In this document: positions 48,741-60,059 of the stretch, piece by piece
How the letters are laid out: each line of letters opens with the position of its first letter
Position numbering within the stretch: position 1 is the stretch's first letter
Assembly: GCF_028372415.1 (NCBI RefSeq)
Contig: NC_092872.1
Span: 389,444,853 to 389,508,852, forward strand
Reading direction: 5' to 3'
From: Notamacropus eugenii
Lineage: Eukaryota > Chordata > Mammalia > Diprotodontia > Macropodidae
Length of the DNA stretch: 64,000 nt
Translations under genes and position numbers: made by a program
The notes under the pieces: model-generated
What the model was told of the DNA's origin: nothing
What the model saw: only the letters and a program-made list of their open reading frames with translations
Database searches by the model: none

Positions 48741-48791
48741 ATACTATACTTTAAAGTATGTTATAAAGTAAGACTATATATACAGTAATGG

Positions 48792-48818
48792 GTGTGTGTG
48801 TGTGTGTGTGTGTGTGTG
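48792..48818 (+). repeat. (GT)n microsatellite
   Basis: 27 bp of pure GT. Confidence 0.9.
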
Positions 48819-48869
48819 AGAATTTGATAGCAAAAGTTTATATGAGGTGACATATAAAAATTCCATGTC

Positions 48870-49075
48870 CTGGAAGACAGCAGAGTCAGTTGTAAAGAGA
48901 ACTGAATCTGGAGGTAGAAGACCTGGGTTCAGATCCTGCTGCAAATGTTTACTTCCTTTGTGACATTGAGCAAATCTCCAGAATTCCCAGAGCTTCGGTT
49001 TCCTCATTTGTAAAATGAGGGATTTGGTTAAGAATCATGGCCTTTCTGATCCCTTCCAGTTCTAGATATATGATC
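48870..49075 (+). repeat. SINE (tRNA-headed, MIR-like)
   Basis: It contains GGTAGAAGACCTGGGTTCAG, TTTGTGACATTGAGCAAATC, CGGTTTCCTCATTTGTAAAA and CCCTTCCAGTTCTAGATATA, in order. Confidence 0.75.
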
Positions 49076-49124
49076 TTTGATAGGATGGGTTAAGAACACA
49101 TTCAGCCTAATCATTAACAAGAGA

Positions 49125-49620
49125 TACAAAATGTTCGCTGATTGGGGAATGGCTAAACAAACTGGGGCATACTGTTACTGTACTGTAACAATGACTGTGA
49201 TGAATACAGATGAACAGGGGGAAATCTTACATTAAGTGAAGCAAAGTGAAGTAAATAGAGTCAAGAAGACAATCTACACAGAAACTACAATAGTGTAACT
49301 AGACAGAACAATAATCACAAAACAATAAAAAATAAATGTTGCAAAACTGTAAAGAAGCATGATCCCTTCTTTGAGGTATGAGAAAATACCTGTCCCACCT
49401 CCTTCCTTTTCAAACTAGGTTCCCAGGTGAGAAACATAAACAATGAATACATTTTCAGATTTTTTTTTTTTGATGTATTGATAGGTTTTTCCTCTTCTTT
49501 TTTCCTCTTAAAAATTTCTTTGTTAGCTGGACGACTCTCTGGCAAAGGACAAGAGAAGAAACAGAAATTTAGGCTACATTAAAAACAAAAGATATCAATA
49601 AAATTTTGTTTTAAAAAATA
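49125..49620 (+). repeat. L1 3' UTR fragment
   Basis: It contains GCTGATTGGGGAATGGCTAA, AGTGAAGCAAAGTGAAGTAA and a terminal AACAAAAGATATCAATAAAA, the L1 3' end in forward orientation. Confidence 0.75.
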
Positions 49621-49909
49621 ATGGATATAAGAGGAAGTGTTGCTCTTAGCAGTCAACACTAATTCTTTTATGTTATTGTGGGAAAACACAAATAGAGAAA
49701 GTAATTGCCATAAATTTTATGAGCTAATGAGGAAAATGAGGCCAAAAAAATTAATTTAAACCAAAAAAATGTAAGAAATAATTTTTAATAATTGAGAACT
49801 TAGAGGTGACACTAGTTTAACTTAATTTAAATTTAAAATTTGAATTTAATTTATTACATATTAACAATTTGATTTGTTACATGGTAAATTTAAGGTGAGG
49901 TTTAAGTGA

Positions 49910-50115
49910 CACTATGGGTCTGTGATTCTGGTATAGTGGAAAGAATATGGGATTTTCTAGTCTCACTTTACACTGATATTGTGACCTTGGGCAAGTCACT
50001 CTCTGGGCCCAAGTTACCTACTCAAGTTTCCCGATCAAGTTTTCCACAGGATGAGGTAGGATTAGAAATTATCCAAAATCCTTTCCAGTTCCATAATGCA
50101 ATGATTCTAAATCAC
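49910..50115 (+). repeat. SINE (MIR-like)
   Basis: It contains TATTGTGACCTTGGGCAAGT, CACTCTCTGGGCCC and CCTTTCCAGTTCCATAATGC. Confidence 0.65.
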
Positions 50116-50744
50116 CTTTTGGTTTTCTCCTTCTAATCCACAGAAGACAGATAAATTGACCCTAGAGGATAGTCTCGGTGAATCTTGGGCCAAGTATAAA
50201 GGAGCTTAATCTACATTTCAAAAATCTTGAGGCCTATTGAGTTTATTAGTCTAAAGCCTTCCATTGTGTCTCTGGTGGAATCTACGGCCAAACAAAGGCC
50301 AAGTATCCCTAAGGCAATACTTGCAAAATGAATTTGAAAGGCTTTTTCATGGTTTAATTTTGCTATTTAAAAGTCTCTGTACCCAAGAAAAAAATGGGAA
50401 GAGGAAAATATTTACTACTGTGCTTGGGGAGGCCAATGTATAAATGCAGCCAGTGACCAAAATTAAGAGAAATTCTACTATGATTCCTATTAGAGAGAAG
50501 TTTCTAAGGTTAGAAATGGGATACAATAAGATTATTCTCTAATTAGGGGAAGAGTTGTGGTCAATAGCAGTAATAACGGTGACACTAGCGTTTGTGTCCA
50601 CTGGGTATCAACTACCAGAATTAAGCTAGCTGAATATTCAACAATATCCCCACCTAGGACTGGGGCTAGAGCTGTGAGTTCAGTGCTACAGGGAACTCCC
50701 AGGTGAGATTCAGTACCCAATGTGCAGGTCCGCCCCTTTTCTTA

Positions 50745-51115
50745 AAGAGATTTGCACAGAGCATTCAAGTTTAGTGGCTTGCCCACAAACACATAGTCTG
50801 TATATGTCAGGCAGAACTTAAGCCCCAGTCTTCTTCAATTCAAGGTCAGTTGCATATCCAGTATTCCACGCTACCCACTCAGTAGCTTTCCATTGTCTCA
50901 AATGATTCCTGTTACTTTACTTGAAGTCTGGAAGATAGGCTCAAATCTAGCCATGGACACTTACTAACTGTGTGACTTAAGTCTATGTGCTTAATCTCTC
51001 TGAGCTTTAATTTCCTCATCTGTAATGTGGAGATAACACCTACTAGGTGGTTTGATAATGTATCAAAACAGATATCTACAAATAAGATAATGTACTGCAA
51101 ACTTTAAAACTATAT
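50745..51115 (+). repeat. Two adjacent MIR/SINE-like fragments
   Basis: First (50745-50880): AAGTTTAGTGGCTTGCCCAC then CACATAGTCTGTATATGTCA. Second (50920-51115): CTAACTGTGTGACTTAAGTC, TTTAATTTCCTCATCTGTAA, GTGGAGATAACACCTACTAG. Confidence 0.6.
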
Positions 51116-51539
51116 AGGTATGTGTATATCCATATATTTACACATGAACTGTTGTTTTATAAGACAAAGGTGATTCAAATGATAAAAGGAAAAAGGGAGG
51201 AATTGAGAACAGCAGCTTTATGTAGCCAAAAGTAGGTCATTCAAGGAACAATTCAAGGTAAAGACTGAACCTGTCTTTCACATATAATGTAGTGGAGAGT
51301 TAGAGGTTTCCCAAATGAATGAACCAATCATTAATGACCTTTATTATTTCTTTAGAATTTCTTAAAAATGCCAGTAGAATAGAAAGTCTTTGAAGATAAG
51401 GACAATTTTTCCTTTTGTATCCTATCCCAAAACAACATCTGGAATATAGTAGGTACTTAATAAGTGCTCATTGAAAATATAGTTAGTGATCATTTATTAT
51501 TTATTCCTTTAACCCCAAAATAATAATAAGAAAGTGTTA

Positions 51540-51845
51540 GTAGAGCAATATTTTCTTCAAGTATCCTGGTTAACAATTTGGAATTACTGAAGAAAAATAT
51601 ATCATACATTTTGATCCAGTGGTCCCATTACTTAATTTAAAACCTCACGGAAGACAATGCTAGAAATAAAGGACCCACATGTACAAAAATAGCACAGTCA
51701 AGTTCTTTATAAAACAAAAAGCTGGAAACAATCTATGTTCCCAGCCGTTGGGGAGTGGCTAAACAAAATGTGGTGTATGAATGTTATGGAATATTGTAGT
51801 AGTGATACAGAACCAAAAAACCAGAGCCAAAAGAATAATATGCAC
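51540..51845 (+). repeat. L1 3' UTR fragment
   Basis: It contains TACATTTTGATCCAGTGGTC, AAAAGCTGGAAACAATCTAT, GTTGGGGAGTGGCTAAACAA and TGTATGAATGTTATGGAATA, the well-known L1 3' landmarks. Confidence 0.8.
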
Positions 51846-51944
51846 ACCATAACAGCTCACTGAGGACAGAGATTGTGTTTGTCTTTCTTTGTGCCCTCTG
51901 CCTTTAGCATAGTGCCTGGCACCTAATAAATGGACCTACACAGA

Positions 51945-52560
51945 ATACAATACAAATACATAATAAATACAAAGCTACGAGGGTAGGAGTAGGGGAGAGG
52001 ATCCAAGAACTGGGGGAATCCGAGAAAGACTCTTCTAGGAGGTGGCATATGAGCTGAGCCTGGAAGGAGAGATAGGGTTTCCTAAGAGGCAGAAGAGAGG
52101 AGGGAAGGACATTCAGGCACCGGGGACAGGATGTACTAGGATACAGAGGCAGAAGATAGAATGTCATGTTTTGGGAGTAGCAATTAGGCCAGTTTGGCTG
52201 GAATGTAGCATACATGAGGGAGAGTAATAGGAAATCAATCTGGAAAGAGAGGTTAGAGCCAAATTGTGAAGAGTTTTATACATTTAGAGGAGTTATCTTT
52301 TATCTTCAGTGCAATGGGGAGCCACTCAAGCTTCAGGAGCAGGATGACATGGTCAGACCTGTGCTTTAGGAATATTAATTTACAACTGTATGGAGAATGG
52401 ATTAGAGACAGGCAATGGAACACCCCATATGGGGAACAGCAAGCAGGCCAGTCTGGTTATAATGGCAAGTACTGGAGTCAGCTCCTACTGGAGCTAGTTG
52501 CAGTAGAAAGCAGAAGATTGCTAAATGTTTAGTATGAGCATTTATACCTCCGAAATTGGC
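51945..52560 (+). repeat. LINE-2-like fragment, long
   Basis: It contains AGGAGGTGGCATATGAGCTG, AGCCTGGAAGGAGAG, GACATTCAGGCACCGGGGAC, AATGGGGAGCCACTCAAGCT and AGGATGACATGGTCAGACCT, consecutive landmarks of an L2 3' region. A short reverse L2 3' end (AGTGCCTGGCACCTAATAAA) lies just before it at about 51850-51945. Confidence 0.75.
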
Positions 52561-52734
52561 GAATGCTACAAATCAGGGCATGATGACTGTTTTTGCTGAA
52601 TGGTCTTCACTTAAGAAAATGATGGAGAAAAATGTTAATATATAATGCAGTTTTAAGAGTGTGTCCTAGATATAGTCCTCCCCACACCCCCACTCATCCA
52701 GTGAGCCTGTAGTTAAACATTTATCAGCACACTA

Positions 52735-53310
52735 CTGGAAGTAATGTGTAGTAAGTTTGAAAAGGTAGGCTGGAGTCATATTGTAAAGGATTTGAAATAT
52801 CAAATGAAGGAGATTATATGGGAGCCACAGGAGCAAACTTCTGAGCAGGGGACTAACATGGTCAGATCTGTGCTTTAAGAATATTTCTGGAAACTGTGAA
52901 GGAAGCACTATAGAAGAGAAAAACTTGCTACAAGAAGCCAATTAGGAGGCTACTACAATATTTCAGGCACATGCTGATGAGGACCTGAAGTAGGATAGTG
53001 AGCCTATGAGTGAAGAGAATACAAGAGACTTGGCAACTAAATGGCTATGGAGGTGAGGGAGTGAGGGGAGTCAAAGAAAACTTTAGGCTTTTAAAGGATG
53101 GTGGTAATCAACTCACAAATAGGGAAATTAGAACTAGGGGTGAGTTTAGGGGGAAAGTAAATAAGTTCTGGTTTGGCCATATTGAATTGGAGTACCTAAG
53201 AGACATATACATGGAGATGTCCAATAGGCAGTTGGTAACATAGGACTGGAGCTCCAGAGGAATAAAAGCTGTATATGTCGATTTGGGAGTCAGCAGCATT
53301 TTCCCAATAA
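52735..53310 (+). repeat. LINE-2-like fragment, long
   Basis: It contains GGGAGCCACAGGAGCAAACT, AACATGGTCAGATCTGTGCT, AGGAGGCTACTACAATATTT, GAGATGTCCAATAGGCAGTT and TTTGGGAGTCAGCAGCA. It repeats part of the L2 region at 51945-52560 (GGTCAGA.CTGTGCTTTA), so these are two separate copies. Confidence 0.75.
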
Positions 53311-54189
53311 TGAGAATGCAAATGAATTTGGGAAAAGTTAATTACATTTGAAATATGTCATGAACTTAAAAGGAAGTCAGCACGCTGTACCACAGTGAGG
53401 GTTAACAGGGAAAGGTGACTGATGTAGGTTGACATTCAAACTAGGTTGACCCAAGTCTAGAGCTTGGAAGAAAGCTCCAACATGCTTCATGGCAAAATCC
53501 TGCTGAAGAGAAAGGCAATGCACTGAGACTTAGTATTTAAGATTAAGGACTCGGGTTTTGAGATATGTCTCCTCTTGTGTGCTAGGAAGAATTTGCAAAT
53601 TTGCATTGTTCCGAAAGGTACATGAAACTCCCTAGAGATCTTAAGTGTGTAGGTAGGGACCTGACTTTGATAGGGGCATGGGCAGTTACCAGAACATTGC
53701 AGTTCTTTTTCCTGCTTGACAAGGGATTTAGGAAACCAGTTTCATATGCATGAGTTACAATTGATTTCTGACTTTTATACTTCTCCACTTCCCTCTGATG
53801 CTTAGCCCACAGGGAACTAGCTGTCAAACTTCTAAAGGTGAACCTAAAGTAGCTTCCTTTCTCAGTCCTAAAGTTGCAGATTTGCAAGATGGAGAATTAG
53901 CAGAAGATGGAAATTGAAATGGTCGGGGTGAGCAGAGTAAATTCAGGTTATTATTCTGATTTTCAATTTAATTCATTAAGTACTAGGTGTAATGACACTG
54001 AATTATAACGTCAGCCAAGAGATGCCTTAGAACCCAAGAATTAGTACTCACCCAAATCAGCTGAGGCCCTTTAAGACCTAGAATAAATGACAGTTTCTAA
54101 GGAAGGAATGACTAGAGAAGGCTTGAGTCGCCTAAATAAAAGGCAGCAGTGTATTCGAGCTCCTAATGGATCAATAAGATTAACTGAGG

Positions 54190-54500
54190 GAATGGTGTAC
54201 AAAGAGCGCTATTCTGGAGTCAAAAGATTTGATTTTGAGCCCTAGCACAGACACTTCAGATCTGAATAATCTTAAACAAATCATTTAACCTCTCTGAGCT
54301 TCGGATTGTATGCCTACAGAACCGACAAAGCTACTTGCACTTTGACCCTAGTAAATGTATTGAACTGGATTATCTAAATTATTGTAAATAACAGATAGAA
54401 TATAAGAGTAGGGACTGTTTCTTTCTTTGTATTTATATCCTCAGGGCCTACCACAGTGACTGGCATATAATAGGCACCTAATAAGTGCTTGCTCTTTTAA
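54190..54500 (+). repeat. SINE fragment plus reverse L2 3' end
   Basis: SINE-like GGAGTCAAAAGATTTGATTT and AATCATTTAACCTCTCTGAG (54190-54330) are followed by GTGACTGGCATATAATAGGC and ACCTAATAAGTGCTTG (54395-54500), an L2 3' end in reverse. Confidence 0.55.
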
Positions 54501-54889
54501 AAAATGTTTTGTAAAATTTAATGTCCTGTATAAATAAGAGATGTTGCTGTCCAAACCACAGCCTAAACTATGCTTTGTTTTTACTCTGTCCCAGACCTTG
54601 TTTCCTCACCAAATCCATAAAATAGTTTGTTTTGCTGATTGTCTTAATCTGTATTTACCATCATCCCTTATTTTACATTTTAATCAATACTGCTATGAGC
54701 CTCCATCTGTGATCAAAACTTTAGTTTCAGTTGACAGTGATTTCACTTAGTCTCCTACAGGTTGCTAGTTCAGTCATACATCTCACTCTAAGCCCTGCCA
54801 ACAATTACTTTAAACCCCAGATTACTAGATTTTACTTCCTATTTAATCCTAATGGATTGCCTCATTCAGCTCCATTTAGATAAGAGTCT

Positions 54890-55080
54890 AACCTGGGATG
54901 CATGAATTTTATAAAAATATTTTTATAACTATTTCAAGATAATTGGTTTATTTTTCAATACTACATATTTTTATTTTGTGCAGTTAAAAGACAGAATTCT
55001 GTTAAAGAATCAATAGGCTTCACCATCCTGACAAAGAAGTACACAACACAAAAAGGGTTAAGACCTTTGATCTAGACCAG
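54890..55080. mobile_element. MITE-like non-autonomous DNA element, second copy
   Basis: It contains GATGCATGAATTTTATAAAA, TTCAAGATAATTGGTTTATT, ACAGAATTCTGTTAAAGAAT, CAATAGGCTTCACCATCCTG and AACACAAAAAGGGTTAAGAC. It shares the ATAGGCTT.CAC and GGTTAAGA(AC) 3' landmarks with 28140-28352. Family name unknown to me. Confidence 0.45.
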
Positions 55081-55300
55081 GGCTTCTTAAACCTTTTCCA
55101 ACCATGGCTCCTTCAGCCCTTCTTAAACTGTGGGTAGCAACCCCATATGAGATTACAACCCACAGTTTGAGATGAATGATATCAGACTAAAATAGAAATG
55201 GGCCACTAAACTCTAAATAAGGATCTCTGCAGGCTGAATATTGACTTAGAAAACCATATGTTCTACTGTATTTTTATTTATTTTCTTAAATTATACTTTG
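55080..55300. repeat. Unclassified interspersed-looking repeat
   Basis: AAACTGTGGGTAGCAACCCC is inverted relative to ACAACCCACAGTTTGAGA, giving a short inverted-repeat pair around 55126-55175. It is followed by ATTGACTTAGAAAACCATAT. The latter phrase is familiar from marsupial interspersed repeats, but I cannot name it. Confidence 0.35.
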
Positions 55301-56084
55301 ATCTGCTTTGGGTTGGTGTGTGACACTTCTAATTTAATCTTAATCCTCCCAGTTTCCTTGACAAGGAATCTGGACAGCCTACATTTTACCCTAAACATGA
55401 AAACATTTTTTTTTTTTACCAGCTTTTACTTGCCAAGTCAAGTTGCACCTCATTCTGCGGGATTTCATTTAGGGCATTTCAGAGGTTGAAGGTCAGGACC
55501 CAAGTCTTAAGGTAGAAGCGGTTTCAAAGAACGGAAGACCCATCTCTCTTTTCCCCTCATATTTGAAAAGGAATGTTTATTATGACATACCTACTCATTT
55601 AATCTCTCTTTGAGGAGTTCTTTTTTATTTTTGTCTATTTTCTATTTATCTCTTCATATATTTTGGAACTTATACCACAGCTACTAAAACAGGGATCTTG
55701 AGCCAATTGTTCCTGAAACCTGACAGTGGATTTTTTACATTACTATCTTGCATTGTCCCTTAGGACACCAACATTTGGGAGGGCAGCCTGGTCTACAATT
55801 CCGCTTCTTACCTTCCCCCCTCCCTATCTGCAACCACTCCTCTGGAAAGTTCTCTTTTAGGAATGGTTCTTTGTCCTACATAGAACTTCAGGGTACTCAA
55901 TACTATCTATAGGTGGATGAAAGAAAGAGCACCACCCTCCATCCCCATTTGAAAGAGATGACCAAACCACTCTATCTTTTTTCATCGAGTCTCAAAATTT
56001 TAAAAATTTTAGTCAGTCTACTTTTCCTTTAAAGAAGAAAAGGACGTTGTTGGATAGAAGCAGACTTAATGAATTCACCTAAGT

Positions 56085-56365
56085 TCTGATGCAGTGAATA
56101 GAGAGCTGGATTTAGACTAAGGAAAACCTGAATTCAAATCTAGTCTCTGACACTTAATAGCTATAGGACCTTGGAAAGTCATTTAACTTTCATATGGAAG
56201 TAGGCCTCACTTTCCTCAACTATAACATGGGGGTAATAATAGCACCTAACCCCCAATGTTGTTATGAGGGTCAAATGAGATAAAATATGTACAGCGCTTT
56301 GAACAGTGCCTGATGCAGAGTAGGCACTACATAAACACTAGCTATTATTATTACTGCTGCTGCTG
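56085..56365 (+). repeat. SINE, near full length (MAR/THER type)
   Basis: It contains AGTGAATAGAGAGCTGGATT, CCTGAATTCAAATCTAGTCT, GTCAAATGAGATAAAATATG, GTACAGCGCTTTGAACAGTG and GTAGGCACTACATAAACACT, then a short (CTG)n. Confidence 0.8.
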
Positions 56366-57079
56366 CTACTACAGCATAAATGCTCAAAAATACTGACCTA
56401 TTATTCCAGCTTTCCCACATAATGGCAGTGTGACCTTGAACAAGTCAATATCTCTGACTTTCATCCTCAGTTACAAAATTATCTCAGGTGATGCTGTGAG
56501 AGCCCTACCAAATCTTAAATTCTATGAAGTATGATGGCTGATTGATGATACATGCCATACAACCATGTAGAAGGTAAGAAAGTGTGGACCACATTCTGAC
56601 CCTAAAACCTGGAGGGAGCTCCTGATTTAAAAGGAAGTGCAGTTTTTTAGTAGCCTTCGAAAAGGAATGTCTTTTGTCAGCACCTATCTCCTGATTCTTG
56701 GTGCTTCAATTCGGCCACTAGGTTATCCCTCCTTATTTCCTGGTGAGATGTTATATAGCCTTAAATGCACTAACTGTACTCTGGGTGGGGTTAGGAGGAC
56801 AGACCTGCTAGGCTCAGAGAACCAGAGAACGCCTGGATAGATCCCTAAATACCACAGTGCCCAGCTGGGAACAAAGACATCTCAATAAAAAGAGAACCTC
56901 CCCTCAACCGCAGCTTCCCCCTTTCACCCTCCCTTACCCAGAAGCACAGATGCTAAACCTTGCCATTTCCAGTTCTGGAGCTCTGCAAACAGAAGCTTAT
57001 CACAGGGCTGCTACAAACTAAATAACAGGTTACATTTATATAGCGAGTTCAAGTTTACCAAACCTTACCTCACATCCAT

Positions 57080-57205
57080 GCCCTCCCTTTCTTGAGCTTT
57101 CTCTCCCTCCTCCTTCCCTCTCCTTTCTCTCTTCTCTTTCTTCTTTCCCCTTCCTTTACTCCGATGCCCTCCCTTCCCCTCTTCCCATCTCCTCCTCCTC
57201 CCTAA
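57080..57205 (+). repeat. Polypyrimidine tract
   Basis: About 120 bp of nearly pure C/T on the plus strand (TTTCTCTCCCTCCTCCTTCC and similar). A second such tract lies at 57425-57525. Confidence 0.85.
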
Positions 57206-58339
57206 GGGGGGGGTATGCTCCCCAGAAGCTACTGAGCCTGTTCATTTCCCATTGTTCTTTTCAAACATCAATCAAAAAACAGTGGTGTGTCTTGGTAGCA
57301 GGTTTTTAAAAAAATCATTCTCTCTGCCTCAGCTTCTGGTGAATAAGGAAGGAGCTATACCCTAGAAGGGAGTTCAGTGATAGAAGTCAACAAGAAAGAA
57401 GCTTAAGACAATCCGTTTACTACTTTCTTTGCTCCTCTTTTTTCTGTCCTTTTCCTGCACTCCTTGTCTCCTTTCATATCTCTGTCTCTCTTCTCTCTCT
57501 GTCTCCCCCACCCCCCACCCCCCAAACCTATCTCAATTTAAAGGAGTATTTGAACTTGGCACTCTACATCCAATTAACACTTTCTGTTGAAGGTAAAGGG
57601 CTGTGTGGGATTCTGCACAGACTCATCTCTCACCTTCCCAGAACACTTCCTCCTGTCTATTTCTAGCTCTTCTTTTGCCCAGGACCTTTCTCTTTCCTGA
57701 GGTAGCTAGGATACAGATTTGTTAGCCGGTCACTGAATTCCCTGGACATCCCAGCCATGATGAGGTAAAGCCAAGTCTATGGTGGGAAAATGTAGAGCCT
57801 GAGTGTGTAGACCACCAAGACTGGGTCCCAGAGAGCTCCAGTAGGCCTGAAAAACAAAACAAAACAAAAACCCACAAACCCCAAACCCTTCCCTGGTAAC
57901 AGCTTAGAGACTAGCAAAACCTGGATAAGAATGTTGCACCTTAAAGCCCAAAGATAGCCAAGGTAAAGAACAGCATGAAGTGAGTTGTCTCTGCAGTTCC
58001 CGTTTTGGGTGGAAGGAGCTGTTTAAGAGTAGACATACACCAGGGACTCTGGGTACTATGGTGATGGTAACCCTTGGTCAGCTGGTGACAGAGCTATTGG
58101 GGCACTGACTGTCATTATGTTCTAAGGGAGGAACATGACTATACTTCCCCCAGGGGAGCATGAGATTTCCCATTTGTCAATTCCATTGCCTAGCAGAACC
58201 TTACCTGATTGGAGCATGGGCCCTTTTTTGTGACCAGTCTTTTTTTCATAAGGCCAGGTTTCCAGGTAAAAGGAGCTGTGACAAGCCTGAAAGCCCTCTC
58301 TCCTTCTATCTCAGTTGTTTCCAGGGATTTTGGAAGAAG

Positions 58340-58732
58340 TATTCCACATGAGAACTGAAGAGACTTTGGTGATTCTATAATCCAAATTTCCTCCTTTTAC
58401 AGGTGAGGAAATGGGGGGGACCCATAGAAATAAGAGCAACTAGGCAGCAATGGATGGGGCATTGGGCTTGGAGTCAGGAAGACATGAGTTCATATATGGC
58501 CTCAGACACTTACTAGCTGTGTAACCCTGAACAAGTCAGTTAACCCTGTTTGCCTCAGTTTTGTCATCTGTAAAATGAGCTGGAGAAGGAAATGGCAAAT
58601 CACTCCAGTATCTTTGCCAAGAAAACTCTAAGTGGGGTCCAAAAGAGTGGGACAGGACTGAAACCACCGAACAATAACAATAAAATAGAGATTAAGTAAT
58701 TTGGTCAAGGTCATATAGCTAATTAGTGGGAG
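58340..58732 (+). repeat. MIR-like SINE split by a younger SINE
   Basis: The left part (58340-58434) ends CCTTTTACAGGTGAGGAAAT plus a G-run. The right part (58684-58732) resumes GATTAAGTAATTTGGTCAAG then GTCATATAGCTAATTAGTGG. Joined around the insertion they give the standard MIR order. Confidence 0.7.
58435..58683 (+). repeat. Marsupial-type SINE inserted in a MIR
   Basis: It starts CAACTAGGCAGCAATGGATG, then CTTGGAGTCAGGAAGACATG, CCTCAGACACTTACTAGCTG, TGTAAAATGAGCTGGAGAAG, and ends AACAATAACAAT. Flanks AAATAAGAG and AAATAGAG look like a worn target-site duplication. Confidence 0.85.
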
Positions 58733-59074
58733 GTGAATATTCTCAAGTATTTTGAAATATTAATTAGCAGGTATTATTTGACTCTCTCCTCTGTGCTAGG
58801 TGTACTACTTTGCTTTGTTTTTTTTAAGTGTTGGGTGTTTTTGGAATTACTATTGCTTACTTTCATTCTCTTGTTATTTCTCCCCACGCCATTAAAAACT
58901 TATAGAAAGAAAAATACTAACTAGTAGAGCAAAAGCAATTTTACACAGTAACCTTGTCCAAAAATGTAGGTCTTTATGCCTTGCACCCATCACCTCTCCA
59001 TTAGGAGATAGGTAACATGTTTCCTCATAGGTCTCTTGAGGGGTCAGAGTTCTTGTCTTTCGAAGTTGTTTTTT

Positions 59075-59230
59075 GATAATATTTCTGTCCTTGTATAAAT
59101 TGTTTTTCTGGATTATCTCATTTTATTCTGCATTTATTCATACTACCTTGGATATTCAGAAATCATCTCTTTTTGCATTGTAATAATATTTGTTTCTATT
59201 TATTAACCACAATGTATTCAACCATCCCAG
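59075..59230 (-). repeat. L1 3' UTR fragment, reverse
   Basis: It contains TTTTGCATTGTAATAATATT and CAACCATCCCAGTTGACTAA, a diverged reverse copy of the L1 3' UTR. Confidence 0.5.
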
Positions 59231-59463
59231 TTGACTAAGAGGCAACTTTGGGCACCCCCTTAGATTTTCTTTCTTTTCTTAGCACAGCCTCTGTGTGTAT
59301 TCAATCCTCCCTTGATTTCAGGGAGAATTTAGGTTTATCTGAAGCCCATTCCCTCCATCCATTCCTCCATGTTTATATATTCTTCTCATGCACCCTTATT
59401 ATAAGAAATAACAAATAACCTTTCCTTCTTCCTCCTTTCTACACTAAAGTATTGCTCTGTTTG

Positions 59464-59785
59464 GGGACAGCTAGGTGGTTCAGCGGATGGAGCACCAGTG
59501 CAGGAGTCAGGAGCCTCTGAGTTCAAGTCTCACCTCAGACACTTGATACTCACTAGCTGTGTGACCTTGGGCAAGTCACTTAACCCCAATTGCCTCATCC
59601 TGGGTCATCTCCAGTCATCCTGATGAATATCTGGTCACTGGATTCAGATGGCTCTGGAGGAGAAGTGAGGCTGGTGACCTGCACAGCCCTCCCTCACTCA
59701 AAACAAAGTCAAGTGCAAGTCATGTCATCACTTCTCTGATGGCATGGTCTTCTTTGGCAATGAAGGATGAACACACAATTGCTAC
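59464..59785 (+). repeat. Long tRNA-headed marsupial SINE
   Basis: A tRNA-like head (GGGACAGCTAGGTGGTTCAG), GTTCAAGTCTCACCTCAGAC (B-box region) and CTGTGTGACCTTGGGCAAGT are followed by a second module (AGATGGCTCTGGAGGAGAAG, TGATGGCATGGTCTTCTTTG) and a CACA tail. About 320 bp, well preserved, probably the youngest-looking repeat in the window. Confidence 0.85.
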
Positions 59786-60059
59786 ATTTACCTTTCCTTC
59801 TCTTTCCCATCTTAAAACCCTCAGAACAGAACCAATCCAGCCAAGATCTTTGTTTTTCTTAACTTCCTCAATAACCTTTGAAGGTAATAAGTTTCCGAAG
59901 AGACACTTGTTTCTTCTCCCCTAATTAGAATATTTGAATTATACCATCATACAACTCAATCCAATTACTCAAGTACATTTACCTTTTTATGTTTCTCTGG
60001 GCTTAGGTTTGTATTTAAAGTTCCTACTCAACTCTGATATTTTCATCAAAAATACTTGA

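Noticed and set aside
51904..52532. 103- and 88-codon ORFs in the LINE-2-like region
   Set aside because: They lie in the non-coding 3' part of an old LINE-2; chance frames.
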